A stretch of 64,000 nucleotides of DNA from assembly GCF_017654315.1 (NCBI RefSeq), contig NZ_CP072203.1, forward strand, positions 248,001 through 312,000, given 5' to 3'. The DNA comes from Gordonia polyisoprenivorans (GTDB lineage: Bacteria; Actinomycetota; Actinomycetes; Mycobacteriales; Mycobacteriaceae). The position numbers and the translations under genes were made by a program. Below the pieces are notes generated by a model. The model had not been told where the DNA came from. It saw only the letters and a program-made list of their open reading frames with translations, and did no database searches. This document shows positions 44,218 to 53,210 of the stretch, in pieces; position 1 is the first letter of the stretch, and each line of letters opens with the position of its first letter.

Positions 44218-46269
44218 ATGTCCGATGCTCCGACCGTGGTGGCCCCACCGCCCACCGCAGGTCTTCGCGAATTGACCGTGCGCGGCGTGATTCTCGGCGG
44301 CCTGATCACGCTGGTGTTCACCGCGGCCAACGTCTACCTGGGCCTCAAGGTGGGTCTGACCTTCGCCACGGCCATCCCGGCCGCGGTGATCTCGATGGCA
44401 GTGCTGCGCTTCTTCTCCCATCACTCCATCGTCGAGAACAACATCGTGCAGACGATCGCGTCGGCCGCGGGTACCTTGTCGGCGATCATCTTCGTCATCC
44501 CCGGTCTGGTGATGATCGGATGGTGGACCGGATTTCCGTACTGGATCACCCTCGCGGTCTGCGCGGTCGGCGGCATCCTCGGCGTCATGTATTCGATTCC
44601 GCTGCGTCGGGCGCTGGTCACCGGCTCGGATCTCCCGTACCCGGAAGGTGTTGCCGCAGCAGAGGTCTTGAAGGTCGGCGAGACCTCCGTGGGGGTGGAG
44701 AGCAACCGGGCGGGCCTCAAGGCGATCCTCATCGGTTCGGTCGGTTCGGCTCTGTTCGCTCTGCTGGCGAAGATGCGGATCTTCACCGACTCCGTGTCGG
44801 CGGTCTACCGGATCGGCAGTGGCGGAAGCATGTTCGGCGCGAGCCTGTCGCTGGCACTGATCGGCGTCGGCCACCTGGTGGGTCTGACCGTCGGAATCGC
44901 GATGCTCGTGGGTCTGGTCATCTCGTTCTTCATCCTGATGCCGATCTACTCGTGGGGCGATTTCACGGCTGCCACCGGCGCCATCGGCGACACCATCGAC
45001 ACCGTCTTCTCCTCCGACGTCCGGCTCATCGGCGCCGGGGTGATCGCGGTCGCCGCCGTGTGGACTCTCCTGAAGATCATGCGGCCGATCATCACCGGTA
45101 TCTCCGGCGCGCTCACCTCCGCGCGCTCACGCCGCGCCGGGGTCACCGTCGACATCACCGAACGCGACATCCCGTTCCCCTACGTCATCGGCACAGTGCT
45201 GGTGATGCTCATCCCGATCGGGCTGTTGCTGTGGGACTTCGTCCACACCGCGAAAGCCGGCTCGTCCTCGATGCCGCTCGTCGGGTCGGCCGGCGGCATC
45301 ATCACCGTCACCATCGTGTTCGTCGCCATCATCGGCCTGGTGGTCGCGGCGGTCTGCGGCTACATGGCCGGACTGATCGGGTCGTCGAACAGCCCGATCT
45401 CCGGTGTCGGCATCCTCGTGGTGATCATCGCCGCGGTGCTGATCAAGGTCGTCTACGGCACCGCGACCGGCGACCAAACCGACGCACTGATCGCGTACAC
45501 GTTGTTCGCGTCGGCGATCGTCTTCGGCGTGGCCACCATCTCCAACGACAACCTGCAAGACCTCAAGACCGGTCAGCTGGTCGGTGCCACACCGTGGAAA
45601 CAGCAGGTCGCGCTCATCATCGGCGTGCTGTTCGGGTCGGCGGTCATCCCGCCGATCCTCGGGCTCATGAACGATTCGTTCGGCTTCGCCGGTATGCCCG
45701 GCGCCGGCGAGGACGCCCTGTCGGCGCCGCAGGCGCAACTGCTGTCCACTCTTGCCAAGGGCGTGCTCGGCGGGTCGCTGGACTGGGGTCTGCTCGGCAT
45801 CGGCGCACTCATCGGGATCGGCGTCATCATCGTCGACGAGGTGCTCGGGCGGACGACTGGGCGATTGCGGTTGCCTCCGCTGGCCGTCGGTATGGGCATG
45901 TACCTGCCGATGTCGTTGACGCTGATCATCCCGGTCGGCGCGATCCTCGGTGTGTTCTACAACAAGTGGGCCGACCGTCGGGGCGGCGACGTCGAGCAGA
46001 AGAAACGAATCGGTGTGCTCATGGCCACCGGTCTGATCGTCGGCGAAAGCCTCTTCGGCGTGGTCTATGCGGCGATCGTCGCCGCCTCCGGGGACGATGG
46101 CGTGCTCGGGGTGGTTGGCGACTCCTTCGAGAACTACGCCAAATGGCTCGGCATCGTGTTCTTCATCCTGCTCATCCTCGGGCTCTACAAGTGGGCCCAG
46201 CGGATCGCGGGGTCGATGGGCGGCACCGGGGTCGGGCCGAGCGAGCCCGTCGACGTCACCAAACGCTGA
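44218..46269 (+). CDS. OPT family oligopeptide transporter
   Basis: This 683-residue polytopic protein has about sixteen hydrophobic segments. It carries GGLITLVFTAANVYLGLKVG, NIVQTIASAAGTLSAIIFVI, DLPYPEGVAAAEVLKVGE (the conserved PYPEG region), GLIGSSNSPISGVGI and a long second half, typical of the bacterial OPT/YSL family. Members import oligopeptides or metal chelates by proton symport. A GCGAAGGAGAG Shine-Dalgarno precedes ATG at 44218. The substrate class cannot be narrowed. Confidence 0.92.
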   Translation: MSDAPTVVAPPPTAGLRELTVRGVILGGLITLVFTAANVYLGLKVGLTFATAIPAAVISMAVLRFFSHHSIVENNIVQTIASAAGTLSAIIFVIPGLVMIGWWTGFPYWITLAVCAVGGILGVMYSIPLRRALVTGSDLPYPEGVAAAEVLKVGETSVGVESNRAGLKAILIGSVGSALFALLAKMRIFTDSVSAVYRIGSGGSMFGASLSLALIGVGHLVGLTVGIAMLVGLVISFFILMPIYSWGDFTAATGAIGDTIDTVFSSDVRLIGAGVIAVAAVWTLLKIMRPIITGISGALTSARSRRAGVTVDITERDIPFPYVIGTVLVMLIPIGLLLWDFVHTAKAGSSSMPLVGSAGGIITVTIVFVAIIGLVVAAVCGYMAGLIGSSNSPISGVGILVVIIAAVLIKVVYGTATGDQTDALIAYTLFASAIVFGVATISNDNLQDLKTGQLVGATPWKQQVALIIGVLFGSAVIPPILGLMNDSFGFAGMPGAGEDALSAPQAQLLSTLAKGVLGGSLDWGLLGIGALIGIGVIIVDEVLGRTTGRLRLPPLAVGMGMYLPMSLTLIIPVGAILGVFYNKWADRRGGDVEQKKRIGVLMATGLIVGESLFGVVYAAIVAASGDDGVLGVVGDSFENYAKWLGIVFFILLILGLYKWAQRIAGSMGGTGVGPSEPVDVTKR

Positions 46270-46275
46270 GGCCGC

Positions 46276-46896
46276 TCACTGCGCCGGTGGCTCGTCGACG
46301 ACGATCGCCGACAGCGCCGCCAACATCTGCGCACCCCATGCCTCGTCGAGACCGCCCTCGCGATGCATGAGGGTGTGCAGAATGGCTGCGCCACCGAGCA
46401 TTTCGACGAAGATCGTCGGGTCCACGTCGACGCGCAGTTCTCCACGTTCGCGAGCGTCCATGAGACGTTCGGCGACGCCGCCGAAGACTCCGGCGAAGCC
46501 CGCGAGCACTCGCTGATGCACCGCCGGGTCGGCGGCCATATCGGCGATCAGTCCCGGTAGCGCCGCCCGCGTCACGGGACTGCCGAACACCGCGCACACC
46601 TCCTCGACCATCTGTGCCACGTCCTCGGAGATCCGTCCGCTCTGCGGCACGAGCGTGGTGAACCGGCCGAACGTGGCGTCGTGTACCAGGTGCGGTTTGG
46701 ACTCCCATCGCCGATAGATCGCGGTCTTGGTGGTGCCGGCACGATGTGCAACCGCGGCGACCGTCACCCCTGCATATCCGGTCTCGGCCAGCAGTTCACG
46801 TGCCGCGTCGAGTACCGCGGTATCGATGCTGCCGTCACGGGGCCGTCCGGCGGTTTTCCGGATTCCGCTGCGGGCGCTCGCGTCCTCTGCTGTCAT
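46276..46896 (-). CDS. TetR family transcriptional regulator
   Basis: This 206-residue regulator has the TetR DNA-binding region at 20-70 (AVLDAARELLAETGYAGVTV, AAVAHRAGTTKTAIYRRWES) and a C-terminal TetR_C-like domain with ADPAVHQRVLAGFAGVF. Its start codon lies 40 bp from the divergent phosphotransferase start with an inverted repeat between, so it probably represses the phosphotransferase pair and itself. It is convergent with the OPT transporter gene. Confidence 0.9.
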   Translation of the reverse strand: MTAEDASARSGIRKTAGRPRDGSIDTAVLDAARELLAETGYAGVTVAAVAHRAGTTKTAIYRRWESKPHLVHDATFGRFTTLVPQSGRISEDVAQMVEEVCAVFGSPVTRAALPGLIADMAADPAVHQRVLAGFAGVFGGVAERLMDARERGELRVDVDPTIFVEMLGGAAILHTLMHREGGLDEAWGAQMLAALSAIVVDEPPAQ

Positions 46897-46898
46897 AA

Positions 46899-46915
46899 CG
46901 CTACCGAGCGTAGCG
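46899..46915. promoter_or_regulatory. TetR operator candidate
   Basis: CGCTAC (46899-46904) and GTAGCG (46910-46915) are perfect inverted arms around CGAGC. The 17-bp dyad starts 3 bp from the TetR start codon and lies 20 bp before the phosphotransferase start. This is the usual place for a TetR-type binding site that would block both genes. Confidence 0.65.
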
Positions 46916-46935
46916 GAATGAGGAAGGAATCACCG

Positions 46936-48105
46936 ATGGCCGACACGGCGCCTCCACACAGCGGTCACACCCCCACGGTCGACACCCACGTCGACCCGTT
47001 GCAGCGGTCGGCACGCGACACCACGGAGGTCCCACTCATCCTCGCCGACTGGATCGGCAGCCGCGGGGACTCCCCTCGCGGTACACCCCAGCTGCACATC
47101 GACGCCGGTGTCGACGCGAACGGCATGTCGTCGGAGACGATCATGGTCGATGCGCATTGGCCCGATGGGGGTTCACCGGCCGACGAACGGTGGGTGATGC
47201 GCATGGCGCCGCGACCCGAGGACATCCCCGTCTTCGACACCTACCGACTCGATCACCAATACGAGACGATGCGACTCGCCGCCGAGGCCACCGGCCTTCC
47301 GATCCCCCGGATGCGGTGGCTCGAGCCGACGGGCGCGCTGTTGGGGTCGCCTTTCTTCCTGATGGATCGCATCGACGGGCTCGTCCCACCCGACGTCATG
47401 CCCTACACCTTCGGCGACAACTGGCTCTTCGACGCCCCCATGGAAAGCCAACGTGCCCTGCAGGATTCGACGATCGAACTGGTGGCGCGACTGCACTCGA
47501 TTCCCGAGGCGTCGACGACGTTCAGGTTCCTACGCGAGGGCCAATCGGCCACCGGGTCGGACCTGCGCAGCCGTCTCACCTGGCTGGCGCAGTGGTACGA
47601 GTCGTCGACGACGATCGGCCGGTCCCCGCTGGTCGATCGGGCATTGCCGTGGCTCGAGGACCACTTCCCCGACGACGTCGCCGCGTCGGATTCGGTACTC
47701 ATCTGGGGTGATGCGCGGATCGGCAACGTGATCTACCAGGACTTCACCCCCGCGGCGATCCTCGACTGGGAGATGGCCACCCTCGGACCACGCGAGCTCG
47801 ACGTGTCGTGGATGATCTTCGCGCACCAGGTCTTCCAGGAGCTCTGTGGGCTCGCGGCGCTGCCCGGCATGCCACATTTCCTGCGTGAGAACGACGTTCG
47901 CGACACCTATCGAGAATTGACCGGAGTCGAACTCGGTGACCTGCGGTGGTTCTCGGTGTTCGCGGGGGTGATCTGGTGCTGTGTGTTCATGCGCGCAGGC
48001 TCCCGACGCGTGCATTTCGGTGAGATCACCCGGCCCGCCGACGTCGACGCCGAACTCTTCTATCACCGCACCCTGCTGGAACGTCTTCTCGAGGAAGGAC
48101 CATAA
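46936..48105 (+). CDS. phosphotransferase family protein (APH/ACAD10-like kinase)
   Basis: This 389-residue protein kinase-like-fold enzyme has RWVMRMAPRPEDIPVF (ATP-loop strand), LGSPFFLMDRIDGLVP (hinge), WGDARIGNVIYQ (catalytic loop, Asp then Asn) and AAILDWEMATLGPRELDVSW (metal-binding DWE). Relatives phosphorylate hydroxy-acyl-CoAs or alcohols rather than antibiotics. GGAAGGAA precedes ATG at 46936; an ATG at 46918 is in frame. It is coupled to the next gene by TAATG overlap and lies divergent to a TetR regulator. Confidence 0.85.
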   Translation: MADTAPPHSGHTPTVDTHVDPLQRSARDTTEVPLILADWIGSRGDSPRGTPQLHIDAGVDANGMSSETIMVDAHWPDGGSPADERWVMRMAPRPEDIPVFDTYRLDHQYETMRLAAEATGLPIPRMRWLEPTGALLGSPFFLMDRIDGLVPPDVMPYTFGDNWLFDAPMESQRALQDSTIELVARLHSIPEASTTFRFLREGQSATGSDLRSRLTWLAQWYESSTTIGRSPLVDRALPWLEDHFPDDVAASDSVLIWGDARIGNVIYQDFTPAAILDWEMATLGPRELDVSWMIFAHQVFQELCGLAALPGMPHFLRENDVRDTYRELTGVELGDLRWFSVFAGVIWCCVFMRAGSRRVHFGEITRPADVDAELFYHRTLLERLLEEGP

Positions 48106-49220
48106 TGCTCGGACCCACCGACGAATTCCCCATTCACCAACTCCCCCAGCCGATCGCATGGCCGGGTAGCTCCGACCGGAACTTCTACGACCGCTCCTAT
48201 TTCAATGCGCACGACCGCACGGGCGAGATCTTCCTCATCACCGGTATCGGGTACTACCCGAACCTCGGCGTCAAGGATGCGTTCGTCCTCATCAGCCGAG
48301 GCGGCACCCACACTGCGGTACACCTGTCCGACGCGATTGACGACGACCGCCTCAATCAGTATGTCGGCAACTATCGTGTGGAGGTCAGCGAACCTCTGTG
48401 CTCGCTGCGTATCGTCCTCGACGAGACCGACGGAATTTCTGCCGATCTCACCTTCACCGGGCTGTTCGACGCGCTGCAGGAAATGCCGCATGTGATGCGC
48501 ACCGGTCGGCGAATCACGTTGGACGCCCAGCGTTTCGCACAACTCGGCACGTGGCGTGGACAGCTGGTGATCGACGGTGAGGAGATCGCCGTCGACCCGG
48601 CGACGTGGCTCGGGTCGCGTGACCGCTCGTGGGGTATCCGTCCCGTCGGCGAGGCCGAACCCGCGGGACGTCCGGCCGACCCGCCGTTCGAAGGGATGTG
48701 GTGGAACTACATCCCGATGGCGTTCGACGACTTTGCCCTTGTCCTCATCGTCCAGGAGAACCCCGATGGATTCCGAACCCTCAACGACTGCAGCCGCATC
48801 TGGAAGGACGGACGTATCGAACAACTCGGGTGGCCGCGCATCACCGCGCACTACCATTCCGGGACAAGGATTCCCACCGGTGCCTCGATCGAGATGACCG
48901 ACTCCGCGGGCGGCACGGTCTCGCTCGAGGTCAGGTCGTTGTTGGCCACACCGCTCCACGTCGGCGGCGGGTACGGCGGTGACCCCGACTGGACGCACGG
49001 CCTGTGGAAGGGCGAGGGCTTCACCGAGCGGGTGACCTACGATCTGGCCGATCCCGCTGTCGCCGGCCGCATTCCGTTTGGGATGATCGACCACGTCGGC
49101 ACCGCGACCTGCCGCGAATCCGACGGCACCACCCGAGAGGGCTGGGGCTTGTTCGAGCACGGCGCCCTCGGTCGCCACGACCCGTCCGGATTCGCCGACT
49201 GGCTGTCGGTGGCGCCGTAG
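48105..49220 (+). CDS. conserved protein of unknown function paired with phosphotransferase
   Basis: This 371-residue soluble, beta-rich protein is like those annotated as DUF7065/DUF7064 (family name from memory, not certain). Features are GEIFLITGIGYYPNLGVKDA, GLFDALQEMPHVMRTGRRIT, SRDRSWGIRPVGEAEPAG and MWWNYIPMAFDDFALVLIVQ. The SWGIR and lipocalin/AttH-like strand pattern suggests a hydroxysteroid- or terpenoid-binding fold, which is inference. The start shares a base with the previous stop (TAATG), so the pair is one operon and one pathway. Confidence 0.72.
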   Translation: MLGPTDEFPIHQLPQPIAWPGSSDRNFYDRSYFNAHDRTGEIFLITGIGYYPNLGVKDAFVLISRGGTHTAVHLSDAIDDDRLNQYVGNYRVEVSEPLCSLRIVLDETDGISADLTFTGLFDALQEMPHVMRTGRRITLDAQRFAQLGTWRGQLVIDGEEIAVDPATWLGSRDRSWGIRPVGEAEPAGRPADPPFEGMWWNYIPMAFDDFALVLIVQENPDGFRTLNDCSRIWKDGRIEQLGWPRITAHYHSGTRIPTGASIEMTDSAGGTVSLEVRSLLATPLHVGGGYGGDPDWTHGLWKGEGFTERVTYDLADPAVAGRIPFGMIDHVGTATCRESDGTTREGWGLFEHGALGRHDPSGFADWLSVAP

Positions 49221-49270
49221 CCGGCGGTGCTGCGCGTCGCGCGCCTCCCCGATGTCGGCGGCCATTCCCC

Positions 49271-49380
49271 CGATGGTCGAGAACCTCCACCGATGGTCGA
49301 GAACCCTTCCTCCCGATGGTCGAGGTGTGAGGCGCGTGCGCCGTGCCTCGAGACCCGGTGAGCTACAACTGGTTCCACCC
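49271..49380. repeat. REP-like palindrome with two partial copies
   Basis: A full palindrome (CGATGGTCGAGGTGTGAGGC...TGCCTCGAGACC, 49314-49355) forms one end of the 13E12 element. Two short left-arm fragments (CGATGGTCGAGAACC) stand just before it at 49271 and 49291. The tail CTGGTTCCACCCC matches other copies. Confidence 0.85.
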
Positions 49381-51278
49381 CACAGCGGAATTCCGTCACC
49401 GCGGATAGGTGACAATCACCTGCCCCGTCCGACGGTTCCGCCACTCCACCCGCCGATCGGTGTAGAGCGTCGGCACCCACTCCGCGAGATGTTTGCGTTG
49501 GTGATCAGCCCGACACAACGGGATGAGGTCACCGAGCACAGTCCACCCTCCCGCCTGGGGGTCGGCATGGTTAAAGGGCCGCCAGTGGTCGAGGTCGCAC
49601 AGGTGTGACGGCATACCGCAGTAGGGGTATCGGCACCAGGCGTCGTTGGCGAGCACCTCAGCGCGCAGTGTGGCGCTGGGTGCATAGGTCAATGCCCCAG
49701 GGGGTGGCACGGTGTGACCGCCGTGTCCGGTCGGATCCGCCGGCGGCGCCTGGGGTCGGTCGGAGATCTGCGGGATGAGTGGTCCGGCGGTACGTGCGGA
49801 TTTGGGGTAGTGGATGGTTTTCGCTACGTCGGCGAGGGTGGTGGCGTAGCTGGGGTCGATGGGACCGTATCCCTGCAGGCGTGTCACCAGCTCACCGTCG
49901 GGATCTTTCAGGACCGTCAGTACGGGTGCACTGGGTACGACCAGGGCACGTCCGAACGCCACCGGCACCTCATCCGTGGTTGGCTCATCCAGGGGGTCGG
50001 GGATCTCGGGTTCGACGACCGGCTCCACCACATCGACAGGTTCCTGCGCCTGCGCATTGGCAGGTTCCGGCGCACTGGAAGGTTCGATGTCCTCGAGTTC
50101 GGGCACATCGGCGTCGGCGGGTTCGGGTAGCAGGTCGTCCCACGCTGCCGCGTCCTGGGCGTCGGCGGGAGTTTCGGCGGAGTCGTTCCTGTTGCCAGCA
50201 CGGCCCTTGGCGCAATCGGCCAAGCCGCATTGGCAGTCGAGGTGGGCTCCGGGGACGCCGGTGATCTCCCCGAGGGCGATCACCCGCAGCGATCCCACGC
50301 GGCGGGGGTCCTTGCGGCAGGTACGTTCGTCAACGAGGGCGTTGATCTGCGTCGTGAGAAACACCCCGTAATGGGCGGGCACAACCGCATCCAGAGAGGA
50401 GTGCCCCGCAACATCGGGGGTGATGGTCACGTTCCCCACCAGGTCGGTGATGGTCTCACGGTCCTCGATAACGCTGTCGGGGTTCATCGAGATCAAGGCG
50501 GCGTCGAGTTGTTGCGACAGCACCGGGTCGGTGGTGGCGCGGGATCCGTAGTCCAGGACGATCTCCTCGAACGTCATCTCCTCGTTGTCACCGGACTCGT
50601 CACCGGTATCGACGCTGTCGCTGTCGCTGTCGGTGGTGTCGGTGTCGCTGCCGCGTTGGGCGGCGCGCGCCATGATCGAAGCCCGATTCGTGGAGAGCTC
50701 TCCATTCAGGTAGGCGGCACGGATCAGCGGTAGCTTCTCCAGGAGGTCCGCCAGCGCTATCCAACTCCCGGCTTTGCTACGGGAGATCTTGAACTGCAAC
50801 GATACTTCGGCCCGGCCGAGTCTCTCGGCATGCTCGACGACCGAACCCCACACACCGGTCTCGGGCCGATCGGCGAGATGCTCGTGAAATACCCGCTCTG
50901 CCAGCTCGGCGGCAGCCAGCACTGTCCGGGCTTCGTATTTGCGGGACTCGCGTAGCAGGTCCGGGCCGGTTTCGGTGAGCTCATCGCGGGTCATGGCTGT
51001 GATCGCGGCAGCATCGGCATTTGGATCGGTGAACGTCAACGTGGTCGACACCAGATACCTCCCCTCCCGCGATCGGACTTGATGAGAACAAGTGTACGAA
51101 GGGATACCGACAAAACCGGTCCGATGATCGCCAGACCGGAGAAATCTGTGGACAACTTCTTTCGGGCGCGTCGACTGGGCGCTCAATCACGTCGAGTGGG
51201 TAGTGGATGTGGTTGCAATGCTTGCCATCTCACCAGGGTCTCGAGGCTCGCCGCACGCGGCTCGCACCTCGACCATCG
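49314..51278 (-). mobile_element. 13E12-type element bounded by REP-like inverted repeats
   Basis: The segment of about 1,965 bp is bordered by imperfect inverted repeats of about 50 bp: 49314-49362 (plus strand, CGATGGTCGAGGTG...GAGACCCGGTGAG) and 51229-51278 (inverted, CTCACCAGGGTCTCGAGG...CCATCG). It contains one gene (DUF222/HNH). A second locus, 10106-10500, keeps the same ends and lacks the middle. Mobility is inferred from this comparison. REP13E12 elements of mycobacteria are the known analogue. No target-site duplication was identified because the ends merge into further palindromes. Confidence 0.6.
49396..51051 (-). CDS. DUF222 and HNH endonuclease domain protein (13E12 repeat family)
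   Basis: This 551-residue protein has an N-terminal DUF222 region (ELAERVFHEHLADRPETGVW, SLQFKISRSKAGSWIALADL), a Pro/Glu/Asp-rich variable linker (about 300-420) and a C-terminal HNH domain. In the HNH domain CRYPYCGMPSHLCDLDHWRP supplies the metal cysteines and catalytic DH, followed by LIPLCRADHQRKH. GTG at 51051 has GGGGAGG 6-8 nt upstream. The 13E12 family is multicopy in mycolate actinobacteria and its cleavage target is unknown. A truncated second copy lies at 10216-10415. Confidence 0.9.
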   Translation of the reverse strand: MSTTLTFTDPNADAAAITAMTRDELTETGPDLLRESRKYEARTVLAAAELAERVFHEHLADRPETGVWGSVVEHAERLGRAEVSLQFKISRSKAGSWIALADLLEKLPLIRAAYLNGELSTNRASIMARAAQRGSDTDTTDSDSDSVDTGDESGDNEEMTFEEIVLDYGSRATTDPVLSQQLDAALISMNPDSVIEDRETITDLVGNVTITPDVAGHSSLDAVVPAHYGVFLTTQINALVDERTCRKDPRRVGSLRVIALGEITGVPGAHLDCQCGLADCAKGRAGNRNDSAETPADAQDAAAWDDLLPEPADADVPELEDIEPSSAPEPANAQAQEPVDVVEPVVEPEIPDPLDEPTTDEVPVAFGRALVVPSAPVLTVLKDPDGELVTRLQGYGPIDPSYATTLADVAKTIHYPKSARTAGPLIPQISDRPQAPPADPTGHGGHTVPPPGALTYAPSATLRAEVLANDAWCRYPYCGMPSHLCDLDHWRPFNHADPQAGGWTVLGDLIPLCRADHQRKHLAEWVPTLYTDRRVEWRNRRTGQVIVTYPR

Positions 51279-51540
51279 GGAGGAAGGAAGCGCTCGACGA
51301 TCAGGGGACGAGCAAACATCCGGGGGGATGGAGGCGCTCGACCATCGATCTGAGGTGACCGAATGATGCTCCGGGTCTTTCCATCCGATGGTCGAGGTGC
51401 CGAGGAGCGCCAGCGACGAGCCTCGAGACCCCGCTCGCCGATCATTGTTCGCATCTCCCGTCGAACTGAACCAGCACCGGCGCAAGCGGTCTCGAGGCTC
51501 GCCGCACGCGGCTCGCACCTCGACCACCGGGGGAAGGGTC
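51236..51540. repeat. REP-like palindromes, three copies
   Basis: Copies occur at 51236-51278 (reversed), 51386-51430 (forward, with centre GCCGAGGAGCGCCAGCGACG) and 51487-51530 (reversed). Spacers match those of the 9757-10150 block: CATCCGATGG with CCGGGTC and CATCATTCG, and the tail CCGGTGCTGGTTCAG in inverted order. This 300-bp stretch therefore belongs to the same mosaic. Together with 51052-51235 it fills the gene-free gap between the HNH gene and the membrane protein at 51577. Confidence 0.85.
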
Positions 51541-51576
51541 GACCGCCAGGGGAAGCGACGGCGTCCGCTGCGGGAC

Positions 51577-51996
51577 CTAACCGAACTGCCCCACTGCGAA
51601 GCCGACGAGAAGTACTGTCACACCACCGATCTCGCCCAGAATGAGTGCGGTCATCGACAGGCGAAGGGCGCGATCGGGGTGCGCGAACTGATTGGTGGTG
51701 TCGCGACGCATGCCGTGCCCGATGTAGGTGAGGATTGCGCCGAGGAAGAACACGATCGGGATGCCGGCGGCCACGAGATCGAGCCACGCGGGCCACGCGC
51801 TGAACTGCACGAGCGCAGCAAGCAGAGCGGTGGCAAAGGAGTACATCAGCGCCGCACGGTGGGCGATGTCGACGTAGGGATGCGCGAGGTGATCGGGGGC
51901 GGTCAGCATCTGCTGGTACTTCCACACGCCGAGGACCAATGCCAGTAACAAGATCAGACCGGCGACGAACAGGACGATCGCGGCCTCTGTGCTCAT
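51577..51996 (-). CDS. small integral membrane protein of unknown function
   Basis: This 139-residue protein has four hydrophobic helices (IVLFVAGLILLLALVLGVW, AALMYSFATALLAALVQF, LVAAGIPIVFFLGAILTYIG, ALILGEIGGVTVLLVGFAVG). A short polar loop RDTTNQFAHPDRA follows helix three. No family is recognised. Its start lies only 14 bp from the divergent histidine kinase start, so at least one of the two is leaderless or starts further in. Confidence 0.7.
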   Translation of the reverse strand: MSTEAAIVLFVAGLILLLALVLGVWKYQQMLTAPDHLAHPYVDIAHRAALMYSFATALLAALVQFSAWPAWLDLVAAGIPIVFFLGAILTYIGHGMRRDTTNQFAHPDRALRLSMTALILGEIGGVTVLLVGFAVGQFG

Positions 51997-52010
51997 GCGA
52001 TCATCGTGCC

Positions 52011-53210
52011 ATGCGCGATCCGCTCTCCACCGGTGGTCTGACCCGTCGCGGGTTGATCATCGATGTGGCGATCGCCGTCGTGTTCGCATTGATCGCCATC
52101 CCGATTCACCTCGGACAATCCACGTCGGCCGCGGTCACTGCTGCCGTCGTGTCGATCGCCTTGGCGCTGCGGCGGCTGGCACCCAGCGTGTTGATCGTGC
52201 TGGCCCTGGCCTCGGCGGCGGTGCAGGTGGCCACCGACCAGATCGCAGTCGTGGCGTCCTTGGCCTACTTCCCACTGTTCGCCACCGTCGGCGGACATCC
52301 CGATCGTCGTGTGCGGTTCGGTTCCCTGGCGGTGGCGATCGCCGGATGTGTCGTGGCCGGTTGGGAATTCCCGCACGCCTACGTCGACGCCGCGGGCAAC
52401 GCGGTCGCCATCCGACTGTTCGGATTTGCCGGTGCGGCAGTCGTCGTCATCGGCGGCTGGGCTTTCGGTTTCATCCGTTACCAGCGCCGCATGGTGCAGC
52501 AGGCGGCGATCGCCGAGACCATCGCCGAACTCGAACGCAAACGCCTACTCGATCTCTACGACGAGCAATCCGAGCGCACCAGGCTCGCACGCGACATGCA
52601 CGATGTGGTGGCGCATTCGCTCGCTGTGGTGGTGGCACAGGCCGAAGGTGCCAGGATGCTGCTCGACGCCGACCCGGAAGCCACCCGGAAGGCGTTGCAC
52701 GTCATCGCCGATACCGCGCGCGGAGCCCTCGGCGACGTCCGCGGACTCCTCGAGCAACTCCGCAACGAGGATGTGTCGTCGGCGTCGCGCTCGGATCGCG
52801 ACACCCTGTTCGACCGGATGCGGGCGGCCGGCATGACCATCGATACCCAGGAAACGGGCAACGACGAATCGGTTGATGCGAACATCACCCGGGTAGCCGG
52901 GCGTGTGCTCGGCGAGGCACTCACCAACGCGCTCAAGTACGGTGACCTCGCTGTGCCCATCGTCGTACGTATCGAGTGGACGCGCGGATGCTCCATGACG
53001 GTGTGGAATGCGCTGTCGGACAATCCCTTGGCCCCGGGTGGAGCGGGACAGGGTATCGCGGGTATGGCCGAACGGGCAGCGCAGATCGGCGGAACGCTTC
53101 GCAGTGCTCGCGACAACGACGACGGATGGCTCGTCTCTCTGCAGATCCCCGCATCGCTCCCCGACACGATGCGCGAAACCCACGAACCCGGAGGAACGCA
53201 GACCCGATGA
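52011..53210 (+). CDS. two-component sensor histidine kinase (NarL/DesK type)
   Basis: This 399-residue kinase has five to six N-terminal membrane helices (residues 13-155) with almost no extracytoplasmic part, then a HisKA_3 dimerisation domain with the phospho-His in LARDMHDVVAHSLAVVVAQA (H197). The HATPase domain shows LGEALTNALKYGD and GGAGQGIAGMAERAAQIGG. It resembles DesK-type sensors of the membrane state. Its stop overlaps the start of the LuxR-type regulator (ATGA), so the two are translated together. The ligand is unknown. Confidence 0.92.
   Translation: MRDPLSTGGLTRRGLIIDVAIAVVFALIAIPIHLGQSTSAAVTAAVVSIALALRRLAPSVLIVLALASAAVQVATDQIAVVASLAYFPLFATVGGHPDRRVRFGSLAVAIAGCVVAGWEFPHAYVDAAGNAVAIRLFGFAGAAVVVIGGWAFGFIRYQRRMVQQAAIAETIAELERKRLLDLYDEQSERTRLARDMHDVVAHSLAVVVAQAEGARMLLDADPEATRKALHVIADTARGALGDVRGLLEQLRNEDVSSASRSDRDTLFDRMRAAGMTIDTQETGNDESVDANITRVAGRVLGEALTNALKYGDLAVPIVVRIEWTRGCSMTVWNALSDNPLAPGGAGQGIAGMAERAAQIGGTLRSARDNDDGWLVSLQIPASLPDTMRETHEPGGTQTR

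Noticed and set aside
49396..51051. HNH protein as effector of the retron
   Set aside because: It lies 40 kb away. The copy next to the RT is a truncated remnant lacking most of the protein.
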